DNA of 64,000 nucleotides from an uncultured Helicobacteraceae bacterium (lineage in GTDB: Bacteria; Campylobacterota; Campylobacteria; Campylobacterales; Helicobacteraceae). The notes beneath the pieces were generated by a model that did no database searches, was not told the DNA's origin, and saw only the letters and a program-made list of their open reading frames with translations. Below are positions 35,974 to 45,011 of the stretch, one piece after another. Where the stretch lies: the NCBI GenBank assembly GCA_944323885.1, contig CALUUD010000001.1, forward strand, positions 1 to 64,000, in the 5' to 3' direction. Positions within the stretch are counted from its first letter, which is position 1, and each line of letters starts with the position of its first letter. Position numbers and translations under genes: made by a program.

Positions 35974-37293
35974 TTACTTCTTGATAGTCACTGTAGAATA
36001 GTTTGAGTATACAACATTAGCACCTTCTTTAATCTTGACAAATTTCCTTCTAGTATAATCGACTTCAAAGTTACCAATCTTAATAGGACAAAAGCCAACT
36101 AAAATTTCACAAGCTTTATTTAATACATCATCTCTTATATTGTTTTTTGAATAATGTATTATTAAATGCGAAGATGGTATGTCTCGTATATGCATCCATA
36201 TATCATTTGCCCTTGCGTCTTTTAATAATGCTATATTTTCATTTTTATTTTTACCTACTGAAATCTTAATACCATCAATAAAAAAGCTTTCATATCGCGC
36301 TTTTTTGTTAGTATTATCGTTTTGTTTTTTTGAGTTAATTATTTTGATATCATTGATATTGTTTGCACAAGATACAAACTCTATCTTAGAATCTAAAAAA
36401 TTTATATTATCCTTAAGATTTTCTTCTTGTATCGAAATATTTTTTGATTTTAAATTTAATTTTTTTGCTTTTAAAAAACATTCATTAATAAGCAAAGATG
36501 CGCTTCTAGAGTTAAAATCACAAAGATTTAGTATGACCTTATTTCCATCATAATCAAGCAAAAATACTGATTGTTTATTAAAATCTAAATGCATATTATT
36601 CTGGATTAAATATCCTATATCTGAGTAATATTTTGATTTTTCTAAAAGAATGTTTTTATTTGGCAAATTATTTAATATGTGAGTTAATTTATCCCTTTTA
36701 GATTTTAACAATGAAACAACATTTGATTTATAAGATTTAAGATTCTCATTTAATATTTTTGTATATGAGTTATGCAAATACGAAATAATATCATTGCCAT
36801 AGTCTATTTTTTTGATTATAAAATTTTCTTGTTGTGGCAATCTAACAAGTTTTATGCCATTTTTTATAATTCTTGAATTTTGAGAAACTTTACGCATAGA
36901 TTCTAAAATAATATCATTAGAATCTACAATAATTGCATTTGTGTACTTCCCCGTAAATTCTAGATGTAAAATACAATATATCTCTTTATAATCAAGCTTC
37001 TTATATAATTTTAATAGCATAATTCTGTTATTTCCATCAATATCACAATCAACAATATTTGCCTTAAGACAATATTTTTGCAATGCAAAATCAAATGGTG
37101 CTTTATATTCCTTGCTGCTTACAAACATAGAATTACAACAAAAAATACAACTTTTTGATTTTTCTAAACTAATAAAAAATAAATCGCTATCAAGCTGAAG
37201 TTTTATTAAATTATCATCTATGCGACCAATATAGCTTATTTTTTTATATGACTTAAAAAGCTCTACAACTTGCTTTAAGATATATAAATTCAT
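35974..37293 (-). CDS. NFACT-family protein (RqcH/FbpA-like)
   Basis: The 439-residue protein has the NFACT layout: a degenerate N-terminal NFACT-N domain, a central coiled coil (about residues 185-300), and the C-terminal NFACT-R domain. In that domain NDIWMHIRDIPSSHLIIHY, CEILVGFCPIKIGNFEVDYTRR and KEGANVVYSNYSTVTI are clear. RqcH proteins bind stalled 50S-peptidyl-tRNA and add Ala tails; older names call them fibronectin-binding proteins. No secretion signal is present. It overlaps recN by four bases, matching HP1392-HP1393 in H. pylori by memory. Many Campylobacterota forms are shorter than B. subtilis RqcH, so tailing activity is not assured. Confidence 0.85.
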   Translation of the reverse strand: MNLYILKQVVELFKSYKKISYIGRIDDNLIKLQLDSDLFFISLEKSKSCIFCCNSMFVSSKEYKAPFDFALQKYCLKANIVDCDIDGNNRIMLLKLYKKLDYKEIYCILHLEFTGKYTNAIIVDSNDIILESMRKVSQNSRIIKNGIKLVRLPQQENFIIKKIDYGNDIISYLHNSYTKILNENLKSYKSNVVSLLKSKRDKLTHILNNLPNKNILLEKSKYYSDIGYLIQNNMHLDFNKQSVFLLDYDGNKVILNLCDFNSRSASLLINECFLKAKKLNLKSKNISIQEENLKDNINFLDSKIEFVSCANNINDIKIINSKKQNDNTNKKARYESFFIDGIKISVGKNKNENIALLKDARANDIWMHIRDIPSSHLIIHYSKNNIRDDVLNKACEILVGFCPIKIGNFEVDYTRRKFVKIKEGANVVYSNYSTVTIKK

Positions 37294-38822
37294 TTTATAT
37301 GCTGCAACTTTTCTTTAGCAAATAACAATGCTTCATTTGTGATTGTTTTACCACTTATCATTCTTGCTATTTCTTGGATTCTACCCTCTTTGTCAAGTAG
37401 AATAACTTCACTTTTTTCACTACATTTATTTACCAAATAATGATGATCAGCAAAGCTTGGCATATGTGATTGGTGACTAATTGAAAATATTTGATATGAT
37501 TTTGATAATATAGAAAGGACTTTTGCTACACCATCACTCTCGCCACCACTTAAATTTGCATCAATTTCATCAAGAATAATAATACCCTTATCATCACTAC
37601 ACTCAACACCTATACAAAGCATAGCTAATTTTAATCTATTAAACTCTCCAGAGCTAAGAGTAGAGATAGATGAATTTCCAAGTTTAATATCTAAAATATC
37701 GATACCATCATTACTTAGATCTTTATTAGATAATACAATATTTGCCCTATTTAGCATCAAACATTGACAATAGTGATTTATTCTTTGACTAAAAAAATCT
37801 AAATATTGTAATCTAATGGATGAAATATCTTTTGCCTTATTATTTAAATCAATGAGCAGCAATTGTATTTTAGATTCTAGATTCTGTTTATTAAAGCTTA
37901 TATTTTCATAATATTGCAATTCTTCCTTCTTTTTAGTCAAACACTCTAAGCTTTCTTTAATTGAACCATATTTATAGACAAGCTTACTTAAAAGCTCTAT
38001 CCTATTTAAAATATATTCAATATCACTTTCTTCAATCAAGAGCAATCTCTCTTCCTCATCCCTTATTAATGCATCAATATCTCTTAAAACATCACTATAA
38101 TCAGGTGCGCCTGGTATGCTTTCAATAACTGATACAAGCTGACTAAATCCATCAAGTGTAGCTTTTGCAATAGTTATTTTTTCCAACATTTTTTCTTTTT
38201 TTGATAGATCTTTTTTCAACTCTATAAGTTTCTCATATTCATCTATTTGAGGATTTATTGATTCTATTTGGTTAATTTCAAATGATATTAATTCTTTTAA
38301 TTCATTTATCTTTTTCTCATCACTAGAGAGTATATTTAATTCATTACTTAAACATAAAAAATCACGATAAGATTCTTTGTAGGATTCAAGTAATAAAGAA
38401 AAATCTGGATTATTTTTTGCAATAATCAAATCAAACAAATCTAACACATTATCTAACTGTGCTGTAGAATTTGAATGTATGTAGTGCAAACAAGATCCAA
38501 AAATCTCTTTTATTCTTTTTTTTGATGATGATTGATTGTTGATAAAATATTTAATCTTATCTTTTTTTATCACACTTAAGGTAACACCTTCATCACTTAA
38601 AATCCCATAATCTTCTAAATTAATACCACTTAATTCACACTCAATCAAAGATGCATTACTATCTTTAAATCCAAATAAAACAAGAATACTATCCATTAGC
38701 ACAGATTTCCCACTGCCGCTTATACCACTAAGAACATTAAAACCTCTATGAGGATAAAGCACAACCTCATCAAACAATATAGAATCTTTGATTAAAATAC
38801 GCTCTATCATACTATCAAACAC
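37290..38822 (-). CDS. recN: DNA repair protein RecN
   Basis: RecN is an SMC-like ATPase that gathers and holds DNA ends during double-strand break repair. The 510-residue protein has Walker A as LSGISGSGKSVLMDSIL near residues 31-47, a long central coiled coil, and LSSGEFNRLKLAMLCI followed by Walker B KGIIILDEIDANLSGGES near 400-440. It is a little shorter than the ~550-residue E. coli protein, mostly in the coiled coil. It overlaps nadK by 8 bases and NFACT by four. Confidence 0.95.
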   Translation of the reverse strand: MFDSMIERILIKDSILFDEVVLYPHRGFNVLSGISGSGKSVLMDSILVLFGFKDSNASLIECELSGINLEDYGILSDEGVTLSVIKKDKIKYFINNQSSSKKRIKEIFGSCLHYIHSNSTAQLDNVLDLFDLIIAKNNPDFSLLLESYKESYRDFLCLSNELNILSSDEKKINELKELISFEINQIESINPQIDEYEKLIELKKDLSKKEKMLEKITIAKATLDGFSQLVSVIESIPGAPDYSDVLRDIDALIRDEEERLLLIEESDIEYILNRIELLSKLVYKYGSIKESLECLTKKKEELQYYENISFNKQNLESKIQLLLIDLNNKAKDISSIRLQYLDFFSQRINHYCQCLMLNRANIVLSNKDLSNDGIDILDIKLGNSSISTLSSGEFNRLKLAMLCIGVECSDDKGIIILDEIDANLSGGESDGVAKVLSILSKSYQIFSISHQSHMPSFADHHYLVNKCSEKSEVILLDKEGRIQEIARMISGKTITNEALLFAKEKLQHIK

Positions 38823-39651
38823 CCCAATTAAATTTATCTCTTAAAACACTAAAATAATCTCTATTCTTATCATAAATTAAATTTACACTATATGATGAAA
38901 CAAAAACTCTCAATCTATCACTTTCATTAAATGGAAATATTTCTTGTCCATCAATAACTATATTTCCCTTTGAATCTTGTAATTCAAAATCTAGAGTAAA
39001 TTCATCATTTAAAACAAGAGGTCTTTGTGTCAAAGAATGCGGGCAAATAGGAGTTAATAAAATATTCCTATTATATGGATAAACAATAGAGCCTCCAGCA
39101 GATACATTGTGTGCTGTAGAACCAGCAGGGGTGCCAATAATTAAACCATCGCTAAAATATGTATTAAAATGCTTACCATTAATCTTTGCAATAATTTTTA
39201 TCATACCAGATATATTACTTTTAGAAATTAGAAACTCATTTGCACAATATATCTTTTTATCATTCAATTCACCCTCAAGAAGAATTTGTGACTGAATGAT
39301 GTAATCACCATTTTTTAATTTTAAAATAAAACTTTCTACTTCATCTTTAACAATAGCTGTTAAAAATCCCAGTCTTCCAGTATTGATACCAAGTATTGGC
39401 TTAGAATAAATAAATGAACGCCTGATAGCAGAAATCAAAGTTCCATCTCCACCAAGTGTAATCAAAACATCACACCATTGACATAAATCAGCAAAATCAA
39501 TTCCATTTATGCCAATCATTTTTGCACTAGTATTATCTATATTTACTTTGATATTATTTTTTTGTGCAATATCTTTAAGATAAAAATACAACTCTCCTAA
39601 TTGAGGAGTTGAAGGACGAAGACATATACCAACTTTATTTACTTTATTCAT
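38815..39651 (-). CDS. nadK: NAD kinase
   Basis: NadK phosphorylates NAD to NADP, needed for example by the Icd encoded in this window. The 278-residue protein has the catalytic VLITLGGDGTLISAIRR, GINTGRLGFLT, NEFLISK and TPAGSTAHNVSAGGSIVYP motifs in order. It precedes recN, as in many bacteria, with an 8-base overlap that suggests coupled translation. Confidence 0.96.
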   Translation of the reverse strand: MNKVNKVGICLRPSTPQLGELYFYLKDIAQKNNIKVNIDNTSAKMIGINGIDFADLCQWCDVLITLGGDGTLISAIRRSFIYSKPILGINTGRLGFLTAIVKDEVESFILKLKNGDYIIQSQILLEGELNDKKIYCANEFLISKSNISGMIKIIAKINGKHFNTYFSDGLIIGTPAGSTAHNVSAGGSIVYPYNRNILLTPICPHSLTQRPLVLNDEFTLDFELQDSKGNIVIDGQEIFPFNESDRLRVFVSSYSVNLIYDKNRDYFSVLRDKFNWGV

Positions 39652-39670
39652 ATTGATTACGAAGACATCA

Positions 39671-40429
39671 TTACTTTTGTAAATAATAAGCTTTTACTTC
39701 AAATCCTCTCTTGTTATGCGCTTGAATACTCAAACCTTCAAATACAGCAACACTAGAAAAATTTCTAGTTATTACACCTATTGCTTCTCTTGCTCTAAAT
39801 GATGCTAAACCTTCTTGTTTTAGCTCTGCACTTGGACCTGCATATGGATTATTATCAACAATACCACTTACTTCAATAGCAATTATTTCATTATTTGTTT
39901 CTATTAATTTCTTAATAGCATTTATCATATCATTGCTACAAGAATCTGGCATATTCCATTTACCATTTTTCATATTACTACAAGATGATATATGCTTATC
40001 AAGTGGTTTGATAGCATATTTTAATTGATTAATAGAATCAGTGACACTATCTTCATTTTGTGCTATAACAGATTTTAAACTAGGCTCCTCTATATTAGCA
40101 TTACTATCATTTATTGTTTTAGATTCTGAATTTGAAGATGAAACTTCATTATTTATACTTGCTATATTATCTGTTGGATTTATCTCTGTAATAGGAGCTA
40201 CAACAGCCATATCCTTATTATCAATTTTAGTTGGCAATTGGACTTCTTGTGTAACTTCAGATGTTAAAAAATCCATATCATCATATGTTTGATTATCTGT
40301 ATTATAGAAGAAGAAATAAGTAATAAAAGCCAGAATGATTATTACAACAACGACAAGTCCAAGTACAAAAAAAGTTTTTTTACTATTGTTATTTTGCATA
40401 GAATCTTTTATTGCTTGAATCATACTCAT
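39671..40429 (-). CDS. single-pass membrane protein with a divergent OmpA-like domain
   Basis: The 252-residue protein has a cytosolic tail, one membrane segment near residues 19-41 (FVLGLVVVVIIILAFITYFFF), a low-complexity Ser/Asn/Glu linker, and a C-terminal domain from about 140. That domain contains IIAIEVSGIVDNNPYAG, KQEGLASFRAREAIGVI and NKRGFEVKAYY, which resemble OmpA/MotB peptidoglycan-binding strands and helices but lack the exact NxxLSxxRA and R-NRR motifs. Two Cys near 152 and 165 may form a disulfide. It lies upstream of nadK, 19 bases away. Its role may be cell wall anchoring. Confidence 0.6.
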   Translation of the reverse strand: MSMIQAIKDSMQNNNSKKTFFVLGLVVVVIIILAFITYFFFYNTDNQTYDDMDFLTSEVTQEVQLPTKIDNKDMAVVAPITEINPTDNIASINNEVSSSNSESKTINDSNANIEEPSLKSVIAQNEDSVTDSINQLKYAIKPLDKHISSCSNMKNGKWNMPDSCSNDMINAIKKLIETNNEIIAIEVSGIVDNNPYAGPSAELKQEGLASFRAREAIGVITRNFSSVAVFEGLSIQAHNKRGFEVKAYYLQK

Positions 40430-40473
40430 AGTATTTTCCTTAAAAATAAATTAAAAAAATTATACTAAATTAA

Positions 40474-41316
40474 TTATATATTTTCAAAGCTAAGTTTTAT
40501 AATATCAAAAGCTTCTTTAATCTCTATAAACTTAAGATTATACAATCTAACAATCTCATCTTCTTTTCCATATACTTTATCTGGATGATATTCTTTTATA
40601 AGTTCAAAAAATCTAGATTTAATATCAAAAAAACTATCTGTATTTTTACAACCAAGCTTTAAATATGCCTCTCTTAACTTTATCTCACTTTGTGTTAAAT
40701 AAGAAGGCTTAAAACTTTTTTTACCAAAATTGTTCATCTTAAAACTATCATAGTCAAATTCAAGTCTTACATTATGAATAATTTTATTGCCTATAATTTG
40801 CATTAAAAAATACCAAAAATCTGCTTTACTAGAATCTAAATAAATATGAGTTAAATCACTGCTTACAATAATTTGTGAAAGCATAGCACTAATATATCGC
40901 TTAACAATATGACTTGGTCTATCTAATATCAACACTGCTCTACTTGCTCCAAGCATTCTAAAAGATACATTTACACATTCAAGAAGTGAATTAGGAGATA
41001 TCATCTTTATACGAATTGGTAGATAGCTTACCTCAAGAATAGAATCTAAAGCAACACTATCATCTATAGAGTGCTCTTGCATTGCTAAGTGGTATGACCA
41101 ATTAATTAAATAATCTTTTTTAAATCTTTCACCATCATCTAAAATTAAAATAGAACTTGATAGATGATATTGATTTTGAAAATATTTAGTAGCATATTTT
41201 AATATTTTAGGCAAAACTTCATTTTGTTTTTCAATACTAATTTGCACAAATTTGCTAAATATCTCAACTCTCAAAACTCTATACTCCACTTTAAATTCTG
41301 CAATTTTAGATATCAA
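40474..41316 (-). CDS. protein with a C-terminal J-domain
   Basis: The 280-residue protein ends with a J-domain at about residues 215-275, including KSRFFELIKEYHPDKVYG with the HPD motif that stimulates Hsp70. The first ~200 residues are a distinct region without a known motif, containing VSFRMLGASRAVLILDRPSH and a possible alpha/beta fold. There is no Gly/Phe or zinc region, so it is not classical DnaJ. J-domains at the C-terminus often tether DnaK to a special substrate. It is alone at the end of this minus run, divergent from the TauE gene. A TerB-N/DjlA-type relation is possible. Confidence 0.75.
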   Translation of the reverse strand: MISKIAEFKVEYRVLRVEIFSKFVQISIEKQNEVLPKILKYATKYFQNQYHLSSSILILDDGERFKKDYLINWSYHLAMQEHSIDDSVALDSILEVSYLPIRIKMISPNSLLECVNVSFRMLGASRAVLILDRPSHIVKRYISAMLSQIIVSSDLTHIYLDSSKADFWYFLMQIIGNKIIHNVRLEFDYDSFKMNNFGKKSFKPSYLTQSEIKLREAYLKLGCKNTDSFFDIKSRFFELIKEYHPDKVYGKEDEIVRLYNLKFIEIKEAFDIIKLSFENI

Positions 41317-41416
41317 ATACAGTTACATTCAAGATAACAAGCATTTTAAATTCCAAGATATTTTTTAAGATAAAATTACAATACATAATTTTATAAAATT
41401 TTAGGATTCTATTTTT

Positions 41417-42160
41417 ATGGATATTGTAATACTTGCCATCTATGGTGTTTTAGCTGGTATTCTAGCTGGTGTTTTTGGTATTGGTGGTGGCACACTAATA
41501 GTTCCTGCAATGATTTTTTTTGGCTTTGATATTAAAAATGCTATTGGAATCTCTGCAATGCAGATGATTTTCTCATCAATATATGGAACATATCTTAATA
41601 TGAAAGCAAAAATACTTAATTTAGAAATAGCAAAATTTGTGGCATTTGGTGGATTATGTGGTGCAGCATTTAGTGGCTTTATTGTAAATGTCTTGCAACC
41701 TATATATCTAGAAATTATTTTTATTTTAGTTTGCATATATTCATTAATAAAAAATATTAAACAAAAAAATACAACAATAGCTACAAAAAATAGTGATTAC
41801 AATAGTGCAATATTATTTGCTATAGGTTTTATAACAGGTATTTTTGCAATATCTCTTGGAATTGGAGGGGGATTGATAATTGTGCCTGCTATAGCTTATT
41901 ACCTTGGGATTCCAACAAAGCAAGCTGTGCCAATATCATTATTTTTTGTAATATTTTCATCACTATCTGGCTCTATAAGCCTTGCAATTAATAATTATAT
42001 AAATTACAAGGAAGGTGCTATAGTCGGCATCTTTTCTCTTGTTGGAGTATATTTAGGAATACAAATAAATAAAAAAATATCAAACAAAAATCATAAAAAT
42101 GCAATAACAATATTGTATGTAGTAGTTTTATATATAATGATAAAAAATATTATAAGTTAG
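41417..42160 (+). CDS. TauE/SafE-family anion transporter
   Basis: The 247-residue membrane protein has about eight hydrophobic segments in two repeats. Each begins with the family Gly-rich motif: VLAGILAGVFGIGGGTLIVPA in the first and GIFAISLGIGGGLIIVP in the second. Family members export sulfite, sulfoacetate or related organic anions. The substrate cannot be told. It starts at ATG and is followed by a hairpin terminator, so it is probably transcribed alone. Confidence 0.9.
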   Translation: MDIVILAIYGVLAGILAGVFGIGGGTLIVPAMIFFGFDIKNAIGISAMQMIFSSIYGTYLNMKAKILNLEIAKFVAFGGLCGAAFSGFIVNVLQPIYLEIIFILVCIYSLIKNIKQKNTTIATKNSDYNSAILFAIGFITGIFAISLGIGGGLIIVPAIAYYLGIPTKQAVPISLFFVIFSSLSGSISLAINNYINYKEGAIVGIFSLVGVYLGIQINKKISNKNHKNAITILYVVVLYIMIKNIIS

Positions 42161-42181
42161 ATACAATTTCTAACTTATTTT
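42154..42181 (+). terminator. Rho-independent terminator after the TauE gene
   Basis: AAGTTAGA and TCTAACTT make a perfect 8-bp stem around a 7-base loop, followed by ATTTTA. The left arm includes the TAG stop codon of the transporter gene, so termination follows the gene immediately, just before uvrA. Confidence 0.6.
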
Positions 42182-42197
42182 ACCCCTTAAAGAAACA

Positions 42198-45011
42198 ATG
42201 GAGAATGCATTGGAAAACATCAAAATTATTGGAGCAAAAGAGAATAATTTAAAAAATATCAATCTTGAAATCCCAAAAAATAAACTAGTTGTATTTACTG
42301 GACTTAGCGGTAGTGGAAAAAGCACTCTTGCATTTGATACACTATATGCTGAAGGGCAAAGAAGATACTTAGAATCTCTATCAAGCTATGCAAGACAATT
42401 TCTAGATAAAGTTGGAAAGCCAGATGTAGAAAAAATAGAAGGCTTAACACCTGCCATTGCCATAGATCAAAAAACAACTTCAAAAAATCCAAGATCTACA
42501 GTAGGAACAATAACAGAAATATATGATTATCTTAGATTGCTATATACAAGGGTTGGAGTGCAACATTGTCATAAATGTGACAAACCAATATCACATATGA
42601 GTAGCAGTGATATAATAAATCAAGTATTAACACTAGAAGATGGCACAAAGATATCTATTCTTGCTCCAATATTTAAAGAAAAAAAGGGAGCCTTTAGTGA
42701 TGTTTTAGAATCTCTTAGACAAAAAGGTTATCTTAGAGTGATGATTGATGGTGTTTTAAGCAGACTTGATGAACAAATTGAATTAGCAAAAAATAAAAAA
42801 CACACACTAAAGATAGTAATAGATAGAGTTGTAGTTAATCAAGAAAACAAAGCAAGAATAGCACATGCTCTAGAGAAAGCTCTAAGTGAATCTTATGGCG
42901 AGGTTGAAATACTAAAAAATGACGATAAAAAAATAATACACTATAGCGAACACTTTGCATGCTTTGATTGCAAAATAAGCTTTGAAGAGCTTGAACCACT
43001 TAGTTTTTCTTTTAATTCACCAAAAGGTGCTTGCCCTAGCTGTAATGGACTTGGTATGAATTACAGAATTGATACAAAAAAAATCATAGATCCACATCTA
43101 CCATTATGTAAAGGCGGAATAAAAATTATATATGGATTTAATAAAGGATATTACAATGAATTATTTAAAGGATTTGCAAATAACGCTAATATAGACATCA
43201 ATGAATGTTATGAAAACCTAAGCCAAGATCAACAAAAACAGATTCTATATGGTAGCACGCAAGAATTCAAAATACAATGGAAAAATAGCTCTATTACGAG
43301 AACTTGGGAAGGGATACTAAAAATTGCCTATGATATGTTTAAAGATGAGAGAGATGGGCTAAATGATTATATGAGTGAAAAAATATGTGACACTTGCAAT
43401 GGAAATAGATTAAAAGCAGAAGCACTAAGTGTAAAGGTAGCAAATTATGGAATTGGTGAAATAATAAATATGCCAATTGAAGATGTATATGAAATCTTTA
43501 ATAATGATGATAATTTTTCATATCTAACAGAACAACAAAAATTCATTGCAAAAAGTATTTTAAAAGAAATAAAAGAAAGATTATATTTTTTATATGATGT
43601 AGGACTTGGATATTTAACCCTTGGCAGAGATAGCAGAACAATAAGTGGTGGAGAAAACCAAAGAATAAGAATTGCAAGCCAGATTGGAAGTGGGCTAACA
43701 GGTGTATTATATGTGCTTGATGAGCCAAGTATAGGTTTGCATGAAAGAGACACATTAAAACTTATAAAAACATTACAAAGTCTGCAACAAAAAGGAAATA
43801 CGCTAGTTGTAGTAGAGCATGATAAAGAAACAATAAAAAGAGCTGATTATATTGTAGATATAGGTCCTGGTGCTGGGAAAAATGGTGGCAATGTTATATT
43901 TAGTGGAAATCTAGAAGATATGATAAAAGCAAAAACACTTACAGCGCAATACATAAATGGAGATAAAAAGATAGAATATTTTTATAGAAGAAAACAAGAA
44001 AAATGGCTTACAATAAAAAATATAAATATTAATAATATAAAAAATCTAGATGTAAAGATCCCATTATTTAACTTTGTATGTTTTAGTGGTGTGAGTGGAA
44101 GCGGAAAGAGTTCTATTGTATTGCAAACACTTCTACCAAATGCAAAAGAAATTTTAAATAACGCAAAAAAAATAAATAAAGTAGATAATGTAACAATAGA
44201 GGGACTTGAAGAACTAGATAAAGTTATATATTTAGATCAAAGTCCTATAGGAAGAACGCCAAGAAGCAACCCAGCAACATATACAGGTGTAATGGATGAT
44301 ATAAGAGACCTGTTTGCACAAACAAAAGAAGCTAAAATCCGTGGGTATAGTGTTGGTCGCTTTAGTTTTAATGTAAAGGGTGGAAGATGTGAGAGATGCT
44401 TTGGTGAAGGTGAAATAAAAATTGAAATGCATTTTTTGCCTGATATACTTGTAAAATGTGATGTATGTCAAGGCAAAAAATATAATGAACAAACCTTAGA
44501 AATAAAATATAATGGAAAAAACATATCAGATGTGCTAAATCTAAGTGTTGATGAAGCATTAGATTTTTTCTCAAAGATTCCAAAAATTGCTCAAAAATTA
44601 AAAACACTTCAAGAGATAGGACTTGGATATATAAAACTAGGACAAAATGCACTTTCATTAAGTGGAGGTGAAGCTCAAAGAATAAAAATAGCAAAAGAAT
44701 TATGCAAAAAAGATACAGGTAAAACACTATATGTATTAGATGAGCCAACAACAGGACTGCACTTTGATGATATTAATAAATTAATGAAAGTACTACATCA
44801 TTTAACAAGCCTTGGAAATAGCATAGTAGTCATTGAGCATAACCTTGATGTAATAAAAAATGCTGATTACATAATAGATATTGGCCCAGAAGGTGGAAGC
44901 AAAGGTGGTAAAATTGTTGATTGTGGTACACCAGAAGAATTAATCAAAAATGCAAAAAAATCAAAAAGCTATACTGCGCAGTTTTTGGCGTTAGAGTTAA
45001 AAGCTAATTAA
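42198..45011 (+). CDS. uvrA: excinuclease ABC subunit A
   Basis: UvrA is the damage-recognition ATPase of nucleotide excision repair. The 937-residue protein has two ABC modules with Walker A motifs FTGLSGSGKSTLAFDTL (about residue 33) and FSGVSGSGKSSIVLQTL (about 635). It carries the UvrA zinc fingers CDTCNGNRL-type and CERCFGEGEIKIEMHFLPD, ABC signatures ISGGENQRIRIASQIG and LSGGEAQRIKIAKEL, and Walker B VLDEPSIGLH and VLDEPTTGLH. The full length is typical. Its last 15 bases overlap convergent pflA. uvrB and uvrC are not in the window. Confidence 0.98.
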   Translation: MENALENIKIIGAKENNLKNINLEIPKNKLVVFTGLSGSGKSTLAFDTLYAEGQRRYLESLSSYARQFLDKVGKPDVEKIEGLTPAIAIDQKTTSKNPRSTVGTITEIYDYLRLLYTRVGVQHCHKCDKPISHMSSSDIINQVLTLEDGTKISILAPIFKEKKGAFSDVLESLRQKGYLRVMIDGVLSRLDEQIELAKNKKHTLKIVIDRVVVNQENKARIAHALEKALSESYGEVEILKNDDKKIIHYSEHFACFDCKISFEELEPLSFSFNSPKGACPSCNGLGMNYRIDTKKIIDPHLPLCKGGIKIIYGFNKGYYNELFKGFANNANIDINECYENLSQDQQKQILYGSTQEFKIQWKNSSITRTWEGILKIAYDMFKDERDGLNDYMSEKICDTCNGNRLKAEALSVKVANYGIGEIINMPIEDVYEIFNNDDNFSYLTEQQKFIAKSILKEIKERLYFLYDVGLGYLTLGRDSRTISGGENQRIRIASQIGSGLTGVLYVLDEPSIGLHERDTLKLIKTLQSLQQKGNTLVVVEHDKETIKRADYIVDIGPGAGKNGGNVIFSGNLEDMIKAKTLTAQYINGDKKIEYFYRRKQEKWLTIKNININNIKNLDVKIPLFNFVCFSGVSGSGKSSIVLQTLLPNAKEILNNAKKINKVDNVTIEGLEELDKVIYLDQSPIGRTPRSNPATYTGVMDDIRDLFAQTKEAKIRGYSVGRFSFNVKGGRCERCFGEGEIKIEMHFLPDILVKCDVCQGKKYNEQTLEIKYNGKNISDVLNLSVDEALDFFSKIPKIAQKLKTLQEIGLGYIKLGQNALSLSGGEAQRIKIAKELCKKDTGKTLYVLDEPTTGLHFDDINKLMKVLHHLTSLGNSIVVIEHNLDVIKNADYIIDIGPEGGSKGGKIVDCGTPEELIKNAKKSKSYTAQFLALELKAN

